Source: Chloroflexia bacterium (lineage in GTDB: Bacteria; Chloroflexota; Chloroflexia; QHBQ01; JADMIH01). From it: a stretch of DNA of 18,265 nucleotides. Below the pieces are notes generated by a model, which saw only the letters and a program-made list of their open reading frames with translations, made no database searches and was not told the origin of the DNA. Each line of letters opens with the position of its first letter. Positions within the stretch are counted from its first letter, which is position 1. The stretch spans positions 1 through 18,265 of the forward strand of contig JAICKM010000037.1 in the NCBI GenBank assembly GCA_025927935.1, read 5' to 3'. Shown piece after piece: positions 6,980 through 12,807 of the stretch. The position numbers and the translations under genes were made by a program.

Positions 6980-8269
6980 CTAGCCGATGCGCCGGCCCGG
7001 CCCCGCCGCCAGGCGGCGAACCGTGCGGATCAGCAAATCGAGCGCGCTTTCCATCGTCGTAACGTCGATGGCGTCGGGCGTATCGGTGCGCCAGTGCCAG
7101 TTGGGCAAGGCGCCATGTTCGTCAAAGGCCATCAAGCTCAAGGCGCGGTAGCCGCGCGACAGCGGCACCTGGGCGTCGGTCGGCAGGGTGTGGTAGCCGC
7201 GGGTCTGGAAATGGAGCCCGCGGCGCAGGGCCATGCGCGTCGCCGCGTCGAGCAGTTCGCTATCGGCCAGCAACGGCCAGAGCGTGCCCTCCTGGTTGAC
7301 CAGCGTGAGCATCCCGGCGCCCACGTTGTCCACGTTGATAAACAGCGTCGTGGCGGGATCCAGTTCGTCCGCGTGGGCCTCCAGGAAGCGCTGCATCCCG
7401 CCCAGGCCCGACTCTTCGCAGCCGGTGAAGACGACCCACAGCTCCGCTTTCTGCTCCAGCGCACCCTGGAGCGCGGCGGCCAGGCGCTCCGCCGCCGCCA
7501 GGACCACGGCCACCCCGCTGGCGTTGTCATTGGCCCCGGCGACAACGGGCATGGCCGCCTCGCGCTGCACCAGCAAGGCCAGCGGGAATAGGAGAGCGCC
7601 GCCCGCCGCCTGCGTGGCCCGATCCAGCCCTTCCGGGTCCTGCCGGCGCGGTCCCTGGATCCAGCGAACCAGGTTGCCCAGCGCCACGGTTGCCATGGCC
7701 GCCGTCAGTCCGACATACGACGCGCGAAAGCCGCGCACCAGGCGCGGGTGGAACAGCAACGCCGACCGCGCGGTGTCCAGATGGGCGACCAGGATTACGC
7801 GGCGCTCCGGCGGCGAGCCGTCCGATTCGGGCAGCGGCAGGCGGGCCACTACGTTCTGGCTGCGATCGTGGGGCAGAAACGGCAGGCGCGAGGCGACCTC
7901 GAAGCCCAGGCTCTCGGCCAGGAACGCGCCGAACGCACCCAGCCCCAGCACCGCGCCCAGCGCGGGCCGGCGCGGCCCCAGCCACCCGGCCAGGGCCAGG
8001 GCGCCGTAGAGCGGCGCATACGTCCAGCTAAAGGTGGTCAGGCCCTCAAACGGCTCCAACTCCACCTCGTAGCCGGCATGGCGCAACCGGTCGATGACAA
8101 AGGCCGCCGCCTTGCGCTCCCCTTCCCCCGCCGAAGGGCGGGCGCCGATCTCGCCGGCCAGCAGGCGCACCGTTGCCAGGAGTTCGCCCTGGATCTCGTT
8201 CTGCGCGGTAGGCCCGCCGGACGGCGGATGGTTCTGCGCGGCGCTATCCGCCTGGTTGTCCACGGTCAT
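6980..8269 (-). CDS. M28-family zinc metallopeptidase with membrane segments
   Basis: Di-zinc aminopeptidase-type enzyme of 429 aa. Metal and catalytic residues can be followed in order: His163 and Asp165 (VAHLDTARS), Asp248 (GANDNASGVA), the Glu pair 285-286 (GCEESGLGG), Asp314 (INVDNVG) and His392 (WHWRTDTPD). Unlike soluble M28 enzymes it has hydrophobic stretches at about 84-120, 185-203 and 221-234, the last two inserted between the first and second metal ligands. The protein is therefore probably anchored in the membrane. The start at 8269 (MTVDNQADS) has taaaggagtacgtt ahead of it; the same frame runs open further upstream, but there it overlaps the serine hydrolase gene and is not coding. 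The ribosome site overlaps the stop of the upstream gene (11-bp gap), so the two are cotranscribed. Confidence 0.88.
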   Translation of the reverse strand: MTVDNQADSAAQNHPPSGGPTAQNEIQGELLATVRLLAGEIGARPSAGEGERKAAAFVIDRLRHAGYEVELEPFEGLTTFSWTYAPLYGALALAGWLGPRRPALGAVLGLGAFGAFLAESLGFEVASRLPFLPHDRSQNVVARLPLPESDGSPPERRVILVAHLDTARSALLFHPRLVRGFRASYVGLTAAMATVALGNLVRWIQGPRRQDPEGLDRATQAAGGALLFPLALLVQREAAMPVVAGANDNASGVAVVLAAAERLAAALQGALEQKAELWVVFTGCEESGLGGMQRFLEAHADELDPATTLFINVDNVGAGMLTLVNQEGTLWPLLADSELLDAATRMALRRGLHFQTRGYHTLPTDAQVPLSRGYRALSLMAFDEHGALPNWHWRTDTPDAIDVTTMESALDLLIRTVRRLAAGPGRRIG

Positions 8270-8280
8270 AACGTACTCCT

Positions 8281-9345
8281 TTAACGTTCTGTCTCTCCCG
8301 GTGCGCGCACATCCAGTGCGCCGTAAACGGCATTGAGCACCCGGCGGGGCGTGTTGGTCTCCAGGCCCCAACGATTGGTCAGGAACACGAACACCAGGTC
8401 CCAGACCGGATCGATCCACAGCAGCGTCCCGGTGGCGCCGCCATGCCCAAAGGAGCGATCCGAACCGAGGATCTCGCCCGCCCGTACCTTGCGCCAGCCC
8501 AGCCCGTAATCGAACGGCTCGGGGTGCCGGTCCACCAGTTCGATCATCCCGGCGGTGTGGTTGCGGGTCATCAGCTCGATGGCCGGTTGGCCCAGCAGCC
8601 GGTAATCGCCATGCCGGCCACCGCAGAGAAACGCCTGGCCGAGGGTGATCAGGTCGGCTGCCGTGCCCCAGAGTCCGCCGCCGCCCGTGGCGAGCGCGCT
8701 GAAAAGCTGCTGTTCTTGCAGGCCGCCCATATCGTGCACGAACACAGCGCGCACCGGATCGACGGGTTGGAAGGCGGTATCGCGCATATCCAGCGGCGTG
8801 AAGATCTGTTCGCGCAAGTATTGCGGATAAGGCTGCCCGGCCAGCCGGGTGATCAGCGCGGCCAGCACGTCGAACGAGAGGGAACAGTATTCGCAGCGCG
8901 TGCCCGGCTCGAAATGCAGATAACTGAGGCAGGCCGCCTCGAACAGCGTGGCCGGCATACGCGGGTTGCGGGTGCGCAGGTCGTCCCACCAGCGCGCCTC
9001 CTCCAGGCCGCTGGTATGCGTGAGCAGGTGCCAGGGCGTGACCCGCTCTTTGCCGAACGCGGCGAACTCCGGCAGATAGGTGGCGACAGGGAAGTGGAGC
9101 ATCAGCCGGCCCTGCTCCACCAGGCGCATGATCGCCGTGGCGAGCACCGGCTTGGTGATCGAGGCCAGCAGGAAGATGCTGTCCAGGGTGACGGTGTCCT
9201 GGCCCGATACCACATGGGTCCAGACGGTCTCGTCGCGGTTCGCCACGGCCAGCACGGCGCTGGGGTGGGTGCCGGCGCGTACCACGTCCTCGGCGACGGC
9301 GGCGGCCTGTTGCAGGCGTTCTTGATTGATTGTCGCGCTGGGCAT
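8281..9345 (-). CDS. Serine hydrolase, class C beta-lactamase/esterase family
   Basis: Penicillin-binding-like serine hydrolase (Beta-lactamase Pfam family), 354 aa. The nucleophile motif is S62-I-T-K65, followed by the typical TPWHLLTHTSGL at 103-114. The second motif is Y153-C-S in place of the usual Y-S-N, with the general-base Tyr kept. The third motif is H301-G-G (in place of K-T-G), which points to esterase or peptidase activity rather than true beta-lactamase. FDYGLGWRK and LLWIDPVWDLVFVFLTNR complete the fold. No export signal is seen at the N-terminus (MPSATINQERLQQAAA), so it may act in the cytoplasm. GAGGA lies nine bases before the ATG. It is the first gene of the three-hydrolase run; I could not find a convincing promoter in the 157-bp gap upstream. 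Confidence 0.88.
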   Translation of the reverse strand: MPSATINQERLQQAAAVAEDVVRAGTHPSAVLAVANRDETVWTHVVSGQDTVTLDSIFLLASITKPVLATAIMRLVEQGRLMLHFPVATYLPEFAAFGKERVTPWHLLTHTSGLEEARWWDDLRTRNPRMPATLFEAACLSYLHFEPGTRCEYCSLSFDVLAALITRLAGQPYPQYLREQIFTPLDMRDTAFQPVDPVRAVFVHDMGGLQEQQLFSALATGGGGLWGTAADLITLGQAFLCGGRHGDYRLLGQPAIELMTRNHTAGMIELVDRHPEPFDYGLGWRKVRAGEILGSDRSFGHGGATGTLLWIDPVWDLVFVFLTNRWGLETNTPRRVLNAVYGALDVRAPGETER

Positions 9346-9456
9346 CTAGGATTCCTCTGTTATCCCGGTGTTAAGGGGAGGATGACGAATCTAACGGATC
9401 TGTCCCGCCGTTCGTTCTCTGCCCAATGGCACACGGTTTGCGAAAGTATGGGCAAG

Positions 9457-9478
9457 GGCCGGGCCACGAACCCCGGCC
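9457..9478 (+). other. Hairpin in the leader of the glutaredoxin-PDZ gene
   Basis: GGCCGGG (9457-9463) can pair with CCCGGCC (9472-9478) around an 8-nt loop, ending 24 bp before the ATG at 9503. The gap 9346-9502 between the two divergent genes otherwise shows nothing I can name, and no clear promoter. Confidence 0.35.
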
Positions 9479-9502
9479 TGACCGGCAAAGGAGAGGACGA
9501 AA

Positions 9503-10057
9503 ATGGCAGCGAATGCAGCGGGGATCGCCCCGGTGGTCGTCTATTCGACCCAGACCTGACCCTGGTGTGTCAAGGCGAAGGAGTTTCTTTCGCGTCGTGG
9601 CGTACCCTATATCGAGAAAGATGTCTCGCACGACCGGCAAGCGGCGATGGAGATGATCCGGCTGTCGGGCCAGCAAGGCGTACCGGTGATCGCCGTGGAT
9701 GACCAGGTGGTGGTCGGGTTTAACCGGCCCCGCTTGGAGCAATTACTGGCCCAGCGGACTACCACCGCGCCGGGCGGGCGCAAATCGCTGGGCGCGCGGG
9801 TGGCCGACGCGGCAACCATCGCCCTGCGGCGGCCCGGCATCCCGACCAGCGGCGCCTATATCGGCGGCGTGCGCCCCGGCAGTCCGGCGGAAGCGGCGGG
9901 CCTGCGGGCCGGCGATGTGATCGTCAGCGTGAACGGCACGCCCATCACCAACGCCGCCGGCCTGGAAGCCGCGCTGAGCCAGGCACCCGCCGGCAGCCGA
10001 GTCCCGATCAGCTACCAGCGCGACGGCACCACGCACCCGGTGACCGTGGCGCTGTAG
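9503..10057 (+). CDS. Probable selenocysteine glutaredoxin fused to a PDZ domain (TGA recoded at 9557-9559)
   Basis: Read through one in-frame TGA, this gives a 184-aa protein. Residues 9-85 are a glutaredoxin: VVVYSTQT, then U19-P20-W21-C22, then VKAKEFLSRRGVPYIEKDVS, the cis-proline loop GVPVI (59-63) and VVVGFNRPRLEQLL. The TGA falls exactly at the first Cys of the CPxC motif, and the frame stays glutaredoxin-like on both sides. Residues about 95-182 are a PDZ domain of the HtrA type (SGAYIGGVRPGSPAEAAGLR, AGDVIVSVNG). The ATG has aaaggagagga upstream. Expected role: thiol/selenol redox chemistry on a partner bound through PDZ, in the cytoplasm (no signal peptide). A hairpin at 9564-9606 fits a SECIS element. 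Alternatives are a TGC-to-TGA error or a nonsense mutation; internal initiation at 9647 would lose the redox motif. Glutaredoxins with Sec are known in other bacteria; use of Sec by this organism is inference. Confidence 0.75.
9564..9606 (+). promoter_or_regulatory. Candidate bacterial SECIS hairpin
   Basis: Starts 5 nt after the TGA and pairs almost continuously. GGUGUG (9564-9569) pairs with CGUACC (9601-9606, two wobbles); U9570-C-A pairs with U9598-G-G (one wobble); A9573/G9597 is a mismatch; G9574 pairs with C9596; G9594-U9595 bulge. GCGAAG (9575-9580) then pairs with 9587-9593, with one U bulged. The apical loop GAGUUU (9581-9586) begins with G and starts 21 nt after the TGA. Bacterial SECIS elements have the loop about 16-37 nt from UGA with a G in its first two positions, so both criteria are met. 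The hairpin lies inside the coding sequence, as bacterial ones do. Confidence 0.65.
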
Positions 10058-10071
10058 CCACTCGCCCCGGC

Positions 10072-10206
10072 TTGTCACTGCTGAACGCAGTGAAGAGTCT
10101 CGTCTCGTTGCCAACCGCGACGGAGATTCTTCGCGCCGCTCAGAATGACCAGGACAAGGGTGCCCTCCAGGTTGTCACTCTGAACGCAGTGAAGAGTCTC
10201 GTCTCG
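10072..10206. repeat. Direct and inverted copies of a short intergenic repeat
   Basis: Two direct copies, 10072-10107 and 10172-10206, are identical except for one extra base in the first (both contain ctgaacgcagtgaagagtct). Between them, 10123-10149 is an inverted, diverged copy, matching the reverse complement of the second copy at 21 of 27 positions. The 10058-10381 gap between convergent genes is thus almost wholly repeats. No coding potential is seen. This looks like a small REP/MITE-type element without its own transposase. Confidence 0.7.
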
Positions 10207-10228
10207 GTGAGTTAGAGACGGGACTCTT
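10192..10228 (+). terminator. Hairpin terminator candidate after the glutaredoxin-PDZ gene
   Basis: AAGAGTCTCGTCTC (10192-10205) pairs with GAGACGGGACTCTT (10215-10228) with one mismatch (a G-U pair in RNA) around a 9-nt loop, followed by tgttg. It lies between convergent genes and could stop transcription from either side. The left arm belongs to the second direct repeat copy. Confidence 0.45.
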
Positions 10229-10272
10229 TGTTGCGCTCCGCAGGTGGTCGTAGACTACTGGCCGGGATGCGC

Positions 10273-10297
10273 GGGCCGGTTTGAAACCGGCCCCTAC
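10273..10297. repeat. Palindromic repeat, copy 1
   Basis: Perfect palindrome with arms GGGCCGGTTT / AAACCGGCCC around a single central G, followed by CCTAC. The same unit recurs at 10328-10352 and 15790-15814. It can fold as a strong hairpin on either strand. Confidence 0.85.
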
Positions 10298-10327
10298 AGC
10301 GGCCTGATGCGTTGGAGCGGGTGCCAC

Positions 10328-10352
10328 GGGCCGGTTTCAAACCGGCCCCTAC
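10328..10352. repeat. Palindromic repeat, copy 2
   Basis: Same 25-bp unit as at 10273-10297 but with a central C (GGGCCGGTTT-C-AAACCGGCCC, then CCTAC). It begins 31 bp after copy 1 and ends 29 bp from the stop codon of the ornithine carbamoyltransferase gene. It may act as a transcript-end hairpin for that gene. Confidence 0.85.
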
Positions 10353-10381
10353 ATCGCAATCGCCGGCGTAGGGCCGCCGGA

Positions 10382-11311
10382 TCAGATCAGCAGGGCGAGG
10401 ACGGCCTTCTGGGCGTGGAGGCGGTTTTCGGCCTCGTCGAAGACCAGGGAACGCGGGCCGTCGATCACCTCGTCGGTGATCTCCTCGCCACGGTGGGCGG
10501 GCAGGCAGTGCATGACCAGGGTCTCCGGCCCGGCTTTTTCCAGCAGCGCCGTGTTGACCTGATAAGGGCGGAAAATGGGGCGGCGCGTCTCGGCTTCGGC
10601 CTCCTGGCCCATGCTGGCCCAGGTGTCGGTGAAGATGACATCGGCCCCCGCAACGGCGGCGGGGTCGCGGCTGAATGCCAGGCGCGCGCCGGTGGCCCGC
10701 GCGGCGGTCTCGGCCAGGGCGCGATATTTGGGCTGCACGTCGAAGCCTTCGGGCGTGATCACCGTCATGTGGATACCCATTTTGGCCGCGCCGATCATCA
10801 GCGAGTGGGTGACGTTGTTGCCGTCACCGATCCAGACGATGTGCAGGCCCTCCAGCCGGTTGCGCTTCTCCCAGATAGTCAGCAGGTCGGCCAGGATCTG
10901 GCAGGGGTGCTCCTCGTCGCTGAGGCCGTTGATCACCGGCACGCCCGCGTACTTCGCCAGGTCGTCGATCTTGGCCTGCTCGAAGGTGCGCGCCATGATG
11001 CCGTCGACCATGCGGCCCAGCACGCGGGCCACGTCGGCCACGCTCTCGCGCTTGCCCAGGCCGATGTCGTTGGGGCCAAGGTAGAGCGCGTGGCCGCCCA
11101 GTTGGGTCATGCCCACCTCGAACGAGACGCGGGTGCGCGCCGAGGGCTTCTCGAAGATCATCGCCAGGCTTTTGCCGGCGAGCACCGGGTGGGGCTGGCC
11201 GGTCTTCACCTTCAGCTTCAGGTCGCGGGCCAGCTCCAAAATCCGCCAGATTTCCTCGGTTGCCAGGTCGTTGATCGAGGTGATGCAACGGCCTTTCATG
11301 CTCACTGCCAT
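10382..11311 (-). CDS. argF: Ornithine carbamoyltransferase
   Basis: Transfers carbamoyl between carbamoyl phosphate and ornithine/citrulline. At 309 aa it has every family motif: carbamoyl-phosphate loop S57-A-R-T-R61 in FEKPSARTRVSFE, HPCQ at 135-138, DGNNVTHS, TDTWASMGQE (ornithine-binding SMG loop) and HCLPAHRGEEI near the C-terminus. Catabolic (ArcB) and anabolic (ArgF) forms share these motifs. Its position as last gene behind arcA and arcC suggests it runs in the catabolic direction, splitting citrulline to feed carbamate kinase, although an anabolic role is equally possible. The ATG at 11311 has aaggag 12 nt upstream, a slightly long spacing; a GTG and an ATG a few codons in are weaker. 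It is separated from the YciI gene by 156 bp containing a perfect hairpin, so it may be expressed partly on its own. Confidence 0.93.
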   Translation of the reverse strand: MAVSMKGRCITSINDLATEEIWRILELARDLKLKVKTGQPHPVLAGKSLAMIFEKPSARTRVSFEVGMTQLGGHALYLGPNDIGLGKRESVADVARVLGRMVDGIMARTFEQAKIDDLAKYAGVPVINGLSDEEHPCQILADLLTIWEKRNRLEGLHIVWIGDGNNVTHSLMIGAAKMGIHMTVITPEGFDVQPKYRALAETAARATGARLAFSRDPAAVAGADVIFTDTWASMGQEAEAETRRPIFRPYQVNTALLEKAGPETLVMHCLPAHRGEEITDEVIDGPRSLVFDEAENRLHAQKAVLALLI

Positions 11312-11346
11312 GCTGTTATTGCGCTCCTTCTATGTGTCGAGTGACA

Positions 11347-11366
11347 GCGTTCGCTCCCGCGAACGC
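11347..11366 (-). other. Perfect hairpin between yciI-like gene and argF
   Basis: GCGTTCGC (11347-11354) and GCGAACGC (11359-11366) with a TCCC loop. On the minus strand it follows tataaacatatatcc and precedes the argF ribosome site by about 20 nt, so it could be a leader structure, a processing site or an operator. No U-run follows, so it is not a standard terminator. Confidence 0.45.
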
Positions 11367-11467
11367 GGATATATGTTTATAGCCAGCCGCATCCTGGCGC
11401 CCGCCGGGCGGACCCACGGGTCCACCCCTGCGCCGCCTTCCCACATCCGATGGCACGCGGGCGGGCG

Positions 11468-11767
11468 CTACTCGCCCGCGATCCAGTCTTGCAGGAAGGG
11501 CTGGAACTTGGTTGGACCGAATTCGACGAAGCGGTAATTGCCCATGCCCGCGATGCGGTAGGGGTCGCCGGCGAAGAACATCTCCAACGCTTCCTGCGAT
11601 TCGGCGCGGGCCAGGATGAGGCCACTCGCGGGCGGCACCTGGCGACCCGAATAGAGCAGGAGGCCGCTGTCATAGCCCTGCTGCAAGAACGCCCGGTGCT
11701 CCGGCGTGACTTTGTCGATCTCCTCCAGGGGCGCCTGATAGGTGATTTCAACAAGAAAGTGCTTCAT
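11468..11767 (-). CDS. YciI-like (YCII-related) protein
   Basis: Small 99-residue protein of the ferredoxin-like alpha/beta dimeric-barrel fold. MKHFLVEITY is the first strand, then PEHRAFLQQGYDSGLLLYSG and PPASGLILARAES, and the DPY motif in FFAGDPYRIAGM near residue 68. The conserved His (EHRAF) and Asp (DPY) of the family are present; their catalytic role is only proposed for relatives. The family's biochemical role is mostly unknown. The gene has an excellent ribosome site (aaggaggagacaccg). It lies 34 bp behind carbamate kinase, inside the arginine deiminase cluster, hence probably cotranscribed; a function tied to arginine or carbamoyl phosphate metabolism is a guess from position only. 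Confidence 0.85.
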   Translation of the reverse strand: MKHFLVEITYQAPLEEIDKVTPEHRAFLQQGYDSGLLLYSGRQVPPASGLILARAESQEALEMFFAGDPYRIAGMGNYRFVEFGPTKFQPFLQDWIAGE

Positions 11768-11782
11768 CGGTGTCTCCTCCTT

Positions 11783-11808
11783 ACTCCCTTACTCCACTCC
11801 CTTACTCC
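11783..11808. repeat. Tandem 13-bp repeat at the arcC/yciI junction
   Basis: ACTCCCTTACTCC occurs twice head to tail (11783-11795, 11796-11808). On the coding strand it reads GGAGTAAGGGAGT twice. The first unit carries the arcC stop codon and both supply purine-rich, ribosome-site-like sequence ahead of the YciI gene. Confidence 0.8.
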
Positions 11809-12764
11809 GCGGTGATCACGGTGCCGGTCTCGCCCGCCAGGGCCGGCAGCGCGCTGAACAGTTGCGTGATAATGGCCTGGCGGCCGCCGCTCTCGACAAA
11901 GTTGACGGCGGCCTGGACCTTCGGCCCCATGCTGCCGCGGGCGAAATAGCCGTCCGTGAGGTAGCGCCGGGCCTCGGCGACGGTCAGATGGGCCAGGTCC
12001 ACCTGGTCGGGCTTTTTGTAGTTGAGCGCGACCTTCTCCACATCGGTCAGTATCAGCAAGCGCGAGGCCCCCACCTGCTGGGCAAGAAACGCCCCGGCCA
12101 AATCCTTGTCGATCACCGCCTCGACGCCGACCAGCGTGCCGTCCGGCTCCTGCACCACGGGGATGCCCCCACCCCCGGCGGCGACCACCAGCATACCGTC
12201 GTTGACCATCGTGCAGATGGCGTCGATCTCGGCGATGGCGCGCGGCTGCGGGGAGGCGACGACGCGCCGCCAGCCCCGGCCGCTGTCCTCGACCAGGCGC
12301 ATCCCCGCATAGCGCATGCGCTGGGCGTCGTCGCTGTTGTAGAAGGGGCCGACCGGCTTCGACGGGTTCTCGAACGCCGGGTCGTCGCGGTCCACGATCA
12401 CCTGGGTGATCACGGTGGCGATGCGTGTGGCCGCCGGGTGGTTGCGGCGCAGCAGGGCGTTGCGCAGCGATTGCTGGATCATGTAGCCGATCCAGCCCTG
12501 GGTCATGGCCCCGGCCACATCCATCGGCATGGCCGGCACCTGCGCGGCGCCCGCCGCCTGCTGGATGAGCAGGTTGCCCACCTGCGGCCCGTTGCCGTGG
12601 GTGACGACCACGCGGTAGCCCCTGAGAACCAGTTCGGCCACGGCTTCGGCGGCGCGCTGCACGTTGCGGAATTGTTCGGTGCTGGTGCCCTGCTCGCCCG
12701 CCGCTTTGATGGCGTTGCCGCCGAGGGCGATCACCAGCGTTTCAGTGGGGGCCTGCTCTATCAT
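11802..12764 (-). CDS. arcC: Carbamate kinase
   Basis: Final step of the arginine deiminase pathway: carbamoyl phosphate plus ADP gives ATP, CO2 and ammonia. At 320 aa it is normal for the family. Amino-acid kinase motifs in order: VIALGGNAI at 12-20, VVTHGNGPQVGNLL near 56-69, PMDVAGAMTQGWIGY, SPQPRAI, the glycine-rich AAGGGGIPVV near 200, EAVIDKDLAGAFLA, LLILTDVEKV and the C-terminal GSMGPKVQAAVNFVE. The start at 12764 (MIEQAPTETLVIALGG) was chosen over an in-frame upstream ATG because GATGAGGAG directly precedes it and homologues begin close to the first strand. It follows the arcA stop by 43 bp. The upstream frame, whose extra residues (MRCSPVRST) look random, is discounted. Confidence 0.95.
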   Translation of the reverse strand: MIEQAPTETLVIALGGNAIKAAGEQGTSTEQFRNVQRAAEAVAELVLRGYRVVVTHGNGPQVGNLLIQQAAGAAQVPAMPMDVAGAMTQGWIGYMIQQSLRNALLRRNHPAATRIATVITQVIVDRDDPAFENPSKPVGPFYNSDDAQRMRYAGMRLVEDSGRGWRRVVASPQPRAIAEIDAICTMVNDGMLVVAAGGGGIPVVQEPDGTLVGVEAVIDKDLAGAFLAQQVGASRLLILTDVEKVALNYKKPDQVDLAHLTVAEARRYLTDGYFARGSMGPKVQAAVNFVESGGRQAIITQLFSALPALAGETGTVITAE

Positions 12765-12807
12765 AAACTCCTCATCGCGGGGCAGCACAGCCGTGGACCG
12801 CACGGGA

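Noticed and set aside
8270..8989. Upstream extension of the M28 peptidase frame (another 240 codons)
   Set aside because: It overlaps the serine hydrolase gene on the same strand in another frame, and the translation is compositionally random. The ATG at 8269 has a strong ribosome site.
9503..9559. TGA read as Trp or Gly by an alternative genetic code
   Set aside because: Complete neighbouring genes stop at TGA, for example those ending at 14187 and 2153, and no other internal TGA was noticed in any gene.
9647..10057. A shorter glutaredoxin-PDZ gene starting at the ATG at 9647
   Set aside because: It starts in the middle of the glutaredoxin fold, after the redox motif, and no ribosome binding site precedes it. 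The recoded start at 9503 explains the sequence better.
10273..10352. Two repeat units with a 30-bp spacer, resembling a mini CRISPR array
   Set aside because: The repeats are perfect palindromes, differ at the central base, number only two here, occur alone at 15790, and no cas gene is nearby.
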